From: F23-B02 sp963633225
GTDB taxonomy: Bacteria > Bacillota > Clostridia > Oscillospirales > Oscillospiraceae
Reading direction: 5' to 3'
Length of the DNA: 6,560 nucleotides
Assembly (NCBI GenBank): GCA_963633225.1
Contig: CAVGXR010000041.1
Span: 1-6,560 of the forward strand
Positions 1 through 5,380 of the stretch are shown here, piece by piece; the first letter of the stretch is position 1, and every line of letters begins with the position of its first letter. A program made the translations under genes and the position numbers. A model generated the notes under the pieces. It worked only from the letters and a program-made list of their open reading frames with translations, had not been told where the DNA came from and searched no databases.

Positions 1-73
1 GGCCTTGCCCCCTCGAACTCCCCCGCTGCGCGGATATCTCAACGCAGCAGCATAGATTCTTTGACAGCCTCTC
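1..73. other. Left-edge stretch, no supported gene
   Basis: No complete gene can be supported here. One forward frame stays open from the edge through the terminator to a stop near 124, and another closes at a TAG at 56-58, so the tail of an upstream gene cannot be excluded. A perfect TTGACA lies at 61-66, but nothing like a -10 box follows 16-18 bases later, where the GC-rich terminator stem sits. The stretch is most simply the 3' end of an upstream transcript that stops at the following hairpin. Confidence 0.35.
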
Positions 74-108
74 AAAAAGAAAAGGCCGGTTTCCGGCCTT
101 TTCTTTTT
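74..108 (+). terminator. Intrinsic terminator with a perfect 16-bp stem
   Basis: Positions 74-89 pair without mismatch with 93-108 around a three-base TTT loop. The core is GGCCGG/CCGGCC, flanked by an A-rich 5' arm and a T-rich 3' arm (TTTTCTTTTT), so the T-tract is part of the extended stem. The A-rich left arm gives the opposite strand a T-tract too, so it could work in both directions. It ends whatever lies to the left and insulates the EcsC gene from it. Confidence 0.9.
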
Positions 109-121
109 GCCTATCATACGC

Positions 122-127
122 TATAAT
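122..127 (+). promoter_or_regulatory. Candidate -10 box for the EcsC gene
   Basis: A perfect TATAAT lies 21 bases before the chosen EcsC start and just after the terminator. No good -35 match is found at 16-18 bases; that space is the T-rich 3' arm of the terminator. If it is used, transcription would begin near 134, right at the ribosome site, giving a leader of about 15 bases. The location is plausible because a promoter is needed after the terminator, but the weak -35 keeps confidence modest. Confidence 0.45.
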
Positions 128-148
128 CATATACAAGGAGTTGAGATA

Positions 149-922
149 ATGAACAGCTTTGACCGCGAATGGAGCAGACAGCTTGCTGCCGAGAAAAAAT
201 ATATTGACGAGCGCGCAGAGCGCGGCGACAGCCGCCTGAACGCTTTTTTGCAGACTAAGGTGCCCGAAAAGCTCAAGGACACTCTCAACACGGGCTTTGC
301 CAGAGCCTTTGAGCTCATTTTCGCAAAGGGCACCGGCGTTATAGAAAAGACCTATAACCGCCGCGATATCGAGCGCAGCAGCAGGGTGCGCCGCATAATA
401 GCGAAAAATAACCCGACAAAGCGCAATTTGGCTGACGCAGCCCGCGGCTCAGCTGCGCAGAAGGCCAAAAATACGCTGCTCTCGGGAGTTTCCGGCATTG
501 GCATGGGGCTTGTCGGTGTCGGCATACCCGATATTCCCGTGTTCACTGCCGTGCTTCTTAAAAGCCTGTATGAGATGTCGCTCAGCTACGGCTACGATTA
601 CGACGATATGGCGGAAAAGTATTTTATCCTCCTCATCATAGGAGCCGCGCTCCGCTGCGGCGACGAGCTCAGGGCAGCCGACGAGAGAGTCAACTATTTC
701 ATCGAGCACGGTGCGCAGCCTGACGCGGAAACGATGAAAACCGAGGTCAGGATAGCAGCCGAGGGACTGTCGGGAGAGCTCCTTTACATGAAGTTTTTGC
801 AGGGAATACCCATCGTCGGCGCAGTCGGCGGCGCGTATGACCCGATATATATAGAGCGCATCACGCGCTATGCGGGTATGAAATATAAGCGCAGATTTCT
901 TTTTGATATAAAAAACCGCTGA
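149..922 (+). CDS. EcsC family protein
   Basis: A 257-residue protein matching the EcsC family by pattern. It has a charged helical N-terminal half (about residues 1-110, rich in Lys/Arg/Glu), then a glycine-rich hydrophobic block (about 113-140, with GIGMGLVGVGIPDIP) leading into YEMSLSYGYD, and a second glycine-rich segment near the C-terminus (about 218-230, GIPIVGAVGG). These are the two hallmark blocks of the family. EcsC is named after the third gene of the Bacillus subtilis ecs locus, but this copy has no ABC transporter genes beside it, and the molecular function of the family is not settled. There is no signal peptide; the protein is probably cytoplasmic or peripheral to the membrane. 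The start at 149 is chosen because AAGGAG (135-140) lies eight bases upstream. An in-frame TTG at 107 lies inside the terminator and has no ribosome site. No terminator separates this gene from the following sigma promoter. Confidence 0.82.
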   Translation: MNSFDREWSRQLAAEKKYIDERAERGDSRLNAFLQTKVPEKLKDTLNTGFARAFELIFAKGTGVIEKTYNRRDIERSSRVRRIIAKNNPTKRNLADAARGSAAQKAKNTLLSGVSGIGMGLVGVGIPDIPVFTAVLLKSLYEMSLSYGYDYDDMAEKYFILLIIGAALRCGDELRAADERVNYFIEHGAQPDAETMKTEVRIAAEGLSGELLYMKFLQGIPIVGAVGGAYDPIYIERITRYAGMKYKRRFLFDIKNR

Positions 923-924
923 TG

Positions 925-960
925 TCCGACAAAACCGTCCGCCCGATCGTTATATATACG
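925..960 (+). promoter_or_regulatory. ECF-type promoter upstream of the sigma gene
   Basis: TCCGACA (925-931), a 16-base spacer, and CGTTATATATACG (948-960) are arranged as an ECF sigma promoter: a -35 element and a -10 element starting with CGT, with the 16-17 base spacing usual for this class. The same two elements with the same spacer occur before the lipoprotein gene at 2127-2162. A housekeeping reading fits poorly: the best TTGACA-like and TATAAT-like hexamers would be about 19 bases apart. Transcription would start around 961, almost on the ribosome site, giving a very short leader. This implies autoregulation of the sigma operon. Confidence 0.68.
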
Positions 961-977
961 GAGAGAGGAGAAGCAAT

Positions 978-1457
978 ATGCCGGAAAACCCGTGGTTCGA
1001 GGCGTTTTACGAGCGCAACTACAAGCTTGTGTACCGCCTGTGCTTTACATATATGAAAAATGCAGCCGAGGCCGAGGACTGCACCGAGGATGTTTTTGTC
1101 AAGGTGCTGAGCGGCGGCTATACCTTCAACGATGAGCTGCACGAGAAAAAGTGGCTGACTGTTACGGCCATGAATCTCTGCAAGGACCGGCTGAAGCACT
1201 GGTGGCGCAGAAAGGTAACGCCGATAGACGATGCGCCCGAGCTTGCCGATGAAAACGCCGGACTTTACGACGAAACGCTTGATATCGTCATGAAGCTGCC
1301 CGAGAAATACAAGGATGTCATATACCTGCATTATTATATGGACTGCAAAACGGATGAGATAGCGCAGATGCTTAAAAAGCCGCCGTCAACCGTGCGCAAT
1401 CATCTTAAAGAGGCGCGGGAACTGCTGCGGCAGCAGATAGGAGGTTTTGAGCCGTGA
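978..1457 (+). CDS. ECF-family RNA polymerase sigma factor
   Basis: A 159-residue group 4 (ECF) sigma factor, the usual length for proteins with only regions 2 and 4. Region 2 covers about residues 9-76: FYERNYKLVYRLCFTYM, then the acidic AEAEDCTEDVFVKVL core-binding helix, and a WLTVTAMNLCKDRLKHWWRRK segment that would recognise and melt the -10 element. An acidic linker follows (about 82-102). Region 4 covers about 104-153: LPEKYKDVIYLHYY, then a helix-turn-helix CKTDEIAQMLKKPPSTVRNHL for -35 binding. The start at 978 is preceded by AGAGGAG (964-970). It overlaps the anti-sigma gene by four bases (GTGA), which implies translational coupling. The same promoter motif lies before this gene and before the downstream lipoprotein gene, suggesting it transcribes both units. 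The exact ECF subgroup cannot be assigned from sequence alone. Confidence 0.93.
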   Translation: MPENPWFEAFYERNYKLVYRLCFTYMKNAAEAEDCTEDVFVKVLSGGYTFNDELHEKKWLTVTAMNLCKDRLKHWWRRKVTPIDDAPELADENAGLYDETLDIVMKLPEKYKDVIYLHYYMDCKTDEIAQMLKKPPSTVRNHLKEARELLRQQIGGFEP

Positions 1458-2080
1458 ACGAGGATAAGATAAAGGAAGCGATAAGCTCCGTTGAGCCGGA
1501 AGCCGGAGCAAAGGAGCGGATGTATCGCAATATCATGGATAAAGCGGCACGGCAGACGCAGAAAACCGCAAAGCCGCCTGTGCGCCTTACGCGCTACGCG
1601 CTGCCGGCAGCGGCCTGCCTGTGCCTTGTGATCGTCGGGCTTGTGCATTTTCTCTCGCCGGGCTCGGATATTGCCGGTAACGAGGGAAACGTCATGGGCG
1701 GAAATCCCTTTGTTGAGGTCGAAGGTGCGGACGCATTCAGGGAGCTTTCCATTACGCTCGATGCTCCCAACGGCGCAGACGATGTCTCCTACGCCGTCAT
1801 AGACGGGCAGATAGCGCAGGTCACATTCAGCCTTGACGGGAAAAGCTATCTTTCCAGAGCCTCGGCTCAGGATGGCGATTTTTCGGGACTTAACGGCGAT
1901 GAGTTCTCCTCGGAAACGGTGGATGCCGAAAACAATGCCGTGCTCATCGAGCTTCAATCGGACGGGATGAGCGTCTGTAAGCTCGTCTGGACAAACGGAA
2001 AGATAAACTACTGCCTGTACGGTACGGACGGCGCGGAGCGCGGGCAGCTCATAGCCGCCTATGAGGCCATGAAAAAATAA
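1454..2080 (+). CDS. Membrane-anchored anti-sigma factor with DUF4367-like outer domain
   Basis: A 208-residue protein: short charged cytoplasmic N-terminal part (about residues 1-46, including KERMYRNIMDKAA, expected to hold the sigma factor), one membrane helix (about 47-67, RYALPAAACLCLVIVGLVHFL), then an outside domain of about 140 residues. The outer part contains YAVIDGQIAQVTFSLDGKSY and a late LVWTNGKINYCLYG, a pattern resembling DUF4367, a beta-rich domain common on anti-sigma-type proteins of Clostridia. The classical zinc-finger (HxxxCxxC) is absent, so this is not a ZAS-type anti-sigma. It starts with GTG at 1454 behind a perfect AGGAGG (1439-1444, nine-base spacing), with the sigma stop codon overlapping the start. 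Position, coupling and topology make the anti-sigma role likely. The signal sensed and the release mechanism (for example regulated proteolysis) are not visible. The domain name is pattern recognition, less certain than the role. Confidence 0.8.
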   Translation: MNEDKIKEAISSVEPEAGAKERMYRNIMDKAARQTQKTAKPPVRLTRYALPAAACLCLVIVGLVHFLSPGSDIAGNEGNVMGGNPFVEVEGADAFRELSITLDAPNGADDVSYAVIDGQIAQVTFSLDGKSYLSRASAQDGDFSGLNGDEFSSETVDAENNAVLIELQSDGMSVCKLVWTNGKINYCLYGTDGAERGQLIAAYEAMKK

Positions 2081-2101
2081 CAAATCTAAATAAATCAGAT
2101 C

Positions 2102-2138
2102 ATGTCGGAAGAAATTTTTAATTTCTTCCGACATTTTT
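2102..2138 (+). terminator. Intrinsic terminator of the sigma/anti-sigma operon
   Basis: ATGTCGGAAGAAAT (2102-2115) pairs perfectly over 14 bases with ATTTCTTCCGACAT (2121-2134) around a five-base loop, followed by TTTTT (2134-2138). It lies 21 bases after the anti-sigma stop. Its right arm contains the TCCGACA used as the -35 element of the next promoter, so terminator and promoter overlap physically. Confidence 0.9.
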
Positions 2139-2162
2139 GCGTTTCGTCTCGTTATATATACG
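2127..2162 (+). promoter_or_regulatory. ECF-type promoter of the lipoprotein/O-acetylation operon
   Basis: TCCGACA (2127-2133), a 16-base spacer and CGTTATATATACG (2150-2162) repeat exactly the element found before the sigma gene; the spacers themselves are unrelated in sequence. Expected start of transcription is near 2163, giving a leader of about 50 bases before the ATG at 2212. The -35 box lies within the right arm of the preceding terminator. Confidence 0.7.
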
Positions 2163-2164
2163 AA

Positions 2165-2192
2165 AGCGCAAAACGAGGAGCGCAAAAAACGA
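2165..2192 (+). repeat. Short imperfect direct repeat in the lipoprotein leader
   Basis: AGCGCAAAACGA (2165-2176) is repeated as AGCGCAAAAAACGA (2179-2192), differing by two extra A. The repeat lies between the predicted transcription start and the ribosome site AAGGAG (2197-2202). A GAGGAG (2175-2180) between the copies resembles a ribosome site but has no start codon at suitable distance. Function is unknown. Confidence 0.5.
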
Positions 2193-2211
2193 AAATAAGG
2201 AGTTTTTTAAA

Positions 2212-2826
2212 ATGAAAAAAATTGTTTTGTTTCTAATGGCATTTGCAATGCTTCTTTCCGCAGCAGCCTGCGGCACAAACGGAAAAAATTCCGATGACGG
2301 CAAAAAAACCGACACTACTGCCACACCCGCCGAGATAGAGCAGAAGATAGCCGATGCCATCGGCAAGGACAATTACCTCTGTGACAGCGAGATCGACAAG
2401 GACTGGCTGGAAAACAGCTATCAGCTTGACATGAGCAAGGTCGAAAGCTATGTCGCAAAGCAGAATTCCATCAGCAGCGTAAACCCCGACTGCGTGATCA
2501 TCCTCAAGGTCAAGGACGGCTATGCCGATGAGGCGGTCAAAACGCTCAACACCTATTACGCACAGATCGTTAATTACATCCGCCAGTATCCCTTCGGCAC
2601 GGCCAAGGTCATGAACGCACGCATTTATCAGTCAGGTGACTATGTTCTTTACATCATTGCCGGAGCAAGCTACGACGGCGATGACAGCGAGGCGGAGGCA
2701 AAGCTTGCCGTTTCCGAGTATGAGAAGATAGATGCCGCTATAAAGGACATTTTCGACACTCTGCCTTCAAACTCCGCTGTCGTTCCCGAGGATGACGGCA
2801 AGGCAACAGGATTTATCGCCGGTTAA
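2212..2826 (+). CDS. DUF4358-type lipoprotein
   Basis: A 204-residue secreted lipoprotein. Residues 1-20 form a lipoprotein signal (MKK, then a hydrophobic run, ending LLSAAAC), with Cys20 the predicted lipidation site. A polar Asp/Lys/Thr-rich linker follows to about residue 40, then a folded domain to about 188. The domain shows VIILKVKDGYADEAVKTLNTYY and YPFGTAKVMNARIYQSGDYVLYIIAG, which fits DUF4358, a Clostridia lipoprotein family of unknown function that I recall lying next to MBOAT and DHHW genes. The start at 2212 is fixed by AAGGAG (2197-2202) and by the signal peptide; the frame is open upstream to 2137, but that would put 25 charged residues before the signal. It leads the O-acetylation unit, with only three bases to the MBOAT start. 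An accessory role in surface glycan modification is inferred from position only. Confidence 0.78.
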   Translation: MKKIVLFLMAFAMLLSAAACGTNGKNSDDGKKTDTTATPAEIEQKIADAIGKDNYLCDSEIDKDWLENSYQLDMSKVESYVAKQNSISSVNPDCVIILKVKDGYADEAVKTLNTYYAQIVNYIRQYPFGTAKVMNARIYQSGDYVLYIIAGASYDGDDSEAEAKLAVSEYEKIDAAIKDIFDTLPSNSAVVPEDDGKATGFIAG

Positions 2827-2829
2827 GCC

Positions 2830-4224
2830 ATGGTATTTTCAAGTCTGACATTTCTTCTGTGCTTCCTGCCCTGCGTTCTGACGGTATACTTCATCGCTCC
2901 GAAAAAAGCTAAAAACGCCGTACTCTTTGTCTTCAGCCTGCTTTTTTACGCGTGGGGCGAGCCGGTATATGTCGGACTGATGATCCTTTCAACCGTTCTG
3001 GACTATTGCTGCGGCAGGGCAGTGGATAAGCACCGCGGCACGCCGAGAGCCAAGCTCGGACTTATGGTGAGCGTTGCTGTAAACCTCAGCGTCCTGTGCC
3101 TGTTTAAGTATGCCGATTTTCTCATCGGCACGGTAAACGGCCTCTTCGGAAGCTCCATACCGCTTCTTGAGCTGCCGCTGCCGATCGGCATATCGTTTTA
3201 CACCTTCCAGACCATGAGCTATACCATCGACGTGTACAGGGGCGACGCGAAGGTGCAGAACAACATCATATCCTTCGGTGCATATGTCGCGCTGTTTCCG
3301 CAGCTCATCGCGGGTCCCATCGTCCGCTACCAGACCATAGCCGACCAGATCGACGAGCGCACGCATTCCTTTGATAAATTCGGCGAGGGCGTAAAGCGCT
3401 TTGTCTGCGGCCTCGGCAAAAAGGTGCTGCTTGCAAATAACATAGGGCTTTTGTGGAGCACGATCTCCGCCTCATCCGAACTGACCGTTGTGTCCGCTTG
3501 GCTTGGGATCATAGCCTTTGCCTTCCAGATATACTTCGACTTTTCCGGCTACTCCGACATGGCCATCGGTCTCGGCAAAATGCTCGGCTTTGATTTCCTC
3601 GAAAACTTCGACTACCCGTACATTTCAAAAAGCGTAACGGAATTTTGGCGGCGCTGGCATATCTCCATGGGAACATGGTTTCGGGATTATGTCTATATCC
3701 CTCTGGGCGGCAACAAAAAGGGTCTCGCGGTTCAGCTTAGGAATATCGCCGTCGTGTGGCTGCTAACGGGCTTCTGGCACGGCGCGAGCTGGAACTATGT
3801 GCTCTGGGGCGTGTATTTCGGTATTATCCTGATCGCCGAAAAGTTCTTCCTGCTCGATAAGCTCAGAAAAGCTCCCGCCGCGCTGGGACATGTGTACACT
3901 CTCCTGTGCGTCGCCGTGAGCTGGGTGCTGTTCTCCTTTGAGGACATCGGCAGGGGCTGGGCGTTTTTCAAGGTCATGCTCGGCGGCGCGGCATTTTGCA
4001 GCGATACGGCTGTTTATCTGCTCCTGTCATACCTGCCGCTGCTTATTCTGTGCACCGCAGCCGTAACGCCGCTCGGAAGCAGGCTGTACCGCGCCTTCAA
4101 CGAAAGGTGCGGCACGGGACTTATGGCGGCAGCCGATCTCGGCGGCATTGCGGCGGTCACGGCGCTTTCGACGGCCTTTCTCATCAGCGGCTCGTACAAT
4201 CCGTTTCTATATTTCAGATTTTAA
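2830..4224 (+). CDS. MBOAT family O-acyltransferase (AlgI-like)
   Basis: A 464-residue polytopic membrane protein with roughly ten hydrophobic segments, normal length for AlgI-like bacterial MBOAT proteins. Diagnostic motifs in order: PIGISFYTFQTMSY (about 118-131), LFPQLIAGPIVRY (about 155-167), FDFSGYSDMAIGLG (about 236-249), EFWRRWHISMGTWFRDYVYI (about 271-290) and LLTGFWHGASWNYVLWG (about 311-327). His317 in FWHG matches the invariant catalytic histidine of the family, and His277 in RRWH is the second conserved one. Proteins of this type move acetyl (acyl) groups from a cytoplasmic donor across the membrane to an outer partner that acetylates a glycan; here the partner is probably the next gene. 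The start is three bases after the lipoprotein stop with no good ribosome site (the nearest AGGA is 18 bases upstream), so translation is probably coupled to the lipoprotein. DltB is a relative, but no other dlt genes are present. The substrate is unknown. Confidence 0.93.
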   Translation: MVFSSLTFLLCFLPCVLTVYFIAPKKAKNAVLFVFSLLFYAWGEPVYVGLMILSTVLDYCCGRAVDKHRGTPRAKLGLMVSVAVNLSVLCLFKYADFLIGTVNGLFGSSIPLLELPLPIGISFYTFQTMSYTIDVYRGDAKVQNNIISFGAYVALFPQLIAGPIVRYQTIADQIDERTHSFDKFGEGVKRFVCGLGKKVLLANNIGLLWSTISASSELTVVSAWLGIIAFAFQIYFDFSGYSDMAIGLGKMLGFDFLENFDYPYISKSVTEFWRRWHISMGTWFRDYVYIPLGGNKKGLAVQLRNIAVVWLLTGFWHGASWNYVLWGVYFGIILIAEKFFLLDKLRKAPAALGHVYTLLCVAVSWVLFSFEDIGRGWAFFKVMLGGAAFCSDTAVYLLLSYLPLLILCTAAVTPLGSRLYRAFNERCGTGLMAAADLGGIAAVTALSTAFLISGSYNPFLYFRF

Positions 4225-4239
4225 AGGTGGATATCCTGA

Positions 4240-5337
4240 ATGCGAAATAAGCTCATAACATCGGTCTTCTGCCTGCTTCTGGCCGCAGGAGTCCTTGCAG
4301 GTATTCTTGTGCCGGACAGATACTATTCCGAAAGCGAAAAGCGCACGCTCACTCAAAGAGACGCGATCTCAATTGCCGATTTTCCCAGCGGCAAAATGGG
4401 TACTCAGGTCGAAAAATACCTTGCCGACCAGTTTCCCCTGCGCGATAAGTGGATAACGGTGAAAACGCTTGTCGAGCGCGTAAGCGGAAAGAGCGAGATA
4501 TCCAATGTCTATTTTGCCAGGGACAGCTATCTTATAGATGCCTTCACAAGCTATGATAAGAAGCAGTATCAGGCAAACCTTGAGGCGCTCAAGAGCTTTT
4601 CGGATAAAGCTGGTATCCCCGTGCAGCTCATGCTCGTCCCCACGGCAGCGCAGATACTGTCCGATAAGCTGCCGGCCTACGCACCGAACCTCGACCAAAG
4701 GGCACTTTATAATCAGGCAAAAGCGCTGGGACTGGACACCGTAAATGTGTTCGACATCCTCTCCGAGCACAAGAACGAGTATATCTACTATAAAACAGAT
4801 CACCACTACACCAGCCTCGGCGCTTATTATTGCTACGCTGCGTGGGTGCGCTCTCAGGGCAAAACGCCCGAACCCGTGTCCGCATGGCAGAGCCAGACGC
4901 TGTGCGATAACTTCCGCGGCACGAGCTACAACAAGGTAAACGCGCCCTTTGCCGCCTATGATACGATCACTGCCTATTATAAAACGCTCGAGCATACCGT
5001 CAGCTACAACGGCGGCAGCTATGTGAGCGACAGCATCTACGAGCGCAAATATCTCAGCGGCAAGGATCAGTATGCGGTGTTTCTCAATTCAAATCAGTCG
5101 AGCACCGTCGTCAGCGGAGAAGGCGAGGGGAAGCTTCTTATAATAAAGGACTCCTACGCCAACTGCTTTGCCCAGTTCGTAATCGACGATTACGCCGAGA
5201 CGCATCTTATCGACCTGCGCTTTTTCAAGGACTCTGTCTCGGATTACATCTCGGAAAACGGCATCACTCAGGTGCTCATTTTGTATAACATCCCGAACCT
5301 CGCCTCCGATACGTCTATAGCAAAGACACTCAGATAG
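4240..5337 (+). CDS. DHHW family protein, AlgJ/AlgX-like O-acetyltransferase
   Basis: A 365-residue exported protein. Residues 5-24 form an uncleaved signal anchor or signal peptide, followed by YYSESEKRTLTQ and QVEKYLADQFPLRDKW (about 56-71), typical of the family's N-terminus. Next come a VPTAAQILSDKLP segment (about 133-145), TDHHYTSLGAY (186-196) and LLIIKDSYANCF (299-310). In AlgJ and AlgX an Asp-x-His pair and a later Ser form the SGNH-hydrolase-like catalytic triad. Here Asp187, His189 and Ser305 fall in the same order and similar spacing and are the predicted triad. The family motif DHHW reads DHHY in this copy. The start at 4240 follows AAGGTGG (4224-4230) at nine bases, and the gap to the MBOAT gene is 15 bases, so the two are one unit. 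The likely role is transfer of acetyl groups delivered by the MBOAT protein onto an extracellular polysaccharide or wall polymer. Substrate not deducible. Confidence 0.85.
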   Translation: MRNKLITSVFCLLLAAGVLAGILVPDRYYSESEKRTLTQRDAISIADFPSGKMGTQVEKYLADQFPLRDKWITVKTLVERVSGKSEISNVYFARDSYLIDAFTSYDKKQYQANLEALKSFSDKAGIPVQLMLVPTAAQILSDKLPAYAPNLDQRALYNQAKALGLDTVNVFDILSEHKNEYIYYKTDHHYTSLGAYYCYAAWVRSQGKTPEPVSAWQSQTLCDNFRGTSYNKVNAPFAAYDTITAYYKTLEHTVSYNGGSYVSDSIYERKYLSGKDQYAVFLNSNQSSTVVSGEGEGKLLIIKDSYANCFAQFVIDDYAETHLIDLRFFKDSVSDYISENGITQVLILYNIPNLASDTSIAKTLR

Positions 5338-5340
5338 AAA

Positions 5341-5377
5341 AATCACCCTCCGTTCAGAAATAAATCGGAGGGTGATT
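5341..5377. terminator. Bidirectional terminator between convergent genes
   Basis: AATCACCCTCCG (5341-5352) pairs with CGGAGGGTGATT (5366-5377), a perfect 12-bp stem with a 13-base loop. On the minus strand the stem runs straight into TTTTTC, a good T-tract for the regulator gene. On the plus strand TTGACTTATATTTTTTT follows, a later but T-rich tail for the O-acetylation operon. It fills the 43-base gap between the two stop codons. Confidence 0.85.
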
Positions 5378-5380
5378 GAC

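Noticed and set aside
1..35. A GTTCGAG on the minus strand suggesting a tRNA T-loop
   Set aside because: The flanking bases cannot form the five-base T-stem and no acceptor or anticodon arm is visible.
107..148. Upstream TTG start extending the EcsC protein by 14 residues
   Set aside because: The TTG sits in the T-tract of the terminator and has no ribosome site, while the ATG at 149 has AAGGAG at eight bases.
337..343. CGTTATA inside the EcsC gene
   Set aside because: There is no TCCGACA at the 16-base spacing and it lies within a well-supported coding region.
1400..2185. Long minus-strand open frame of 261 codons over the anti-sigma gene
   Set aside because: It is a shadow of the anti-sigma and sigma genes, crosses the terminator and promoter, and its translation resembles no family; the forward genes have ribosome sites and domain patterns.
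2137..2211. Upstream start extending the lipoprotein by 25 residues
   Set aside because: It would begin in the promoter region before the predicted transcription start and would place a highly charged peptide in front of the lipoprotein signal.
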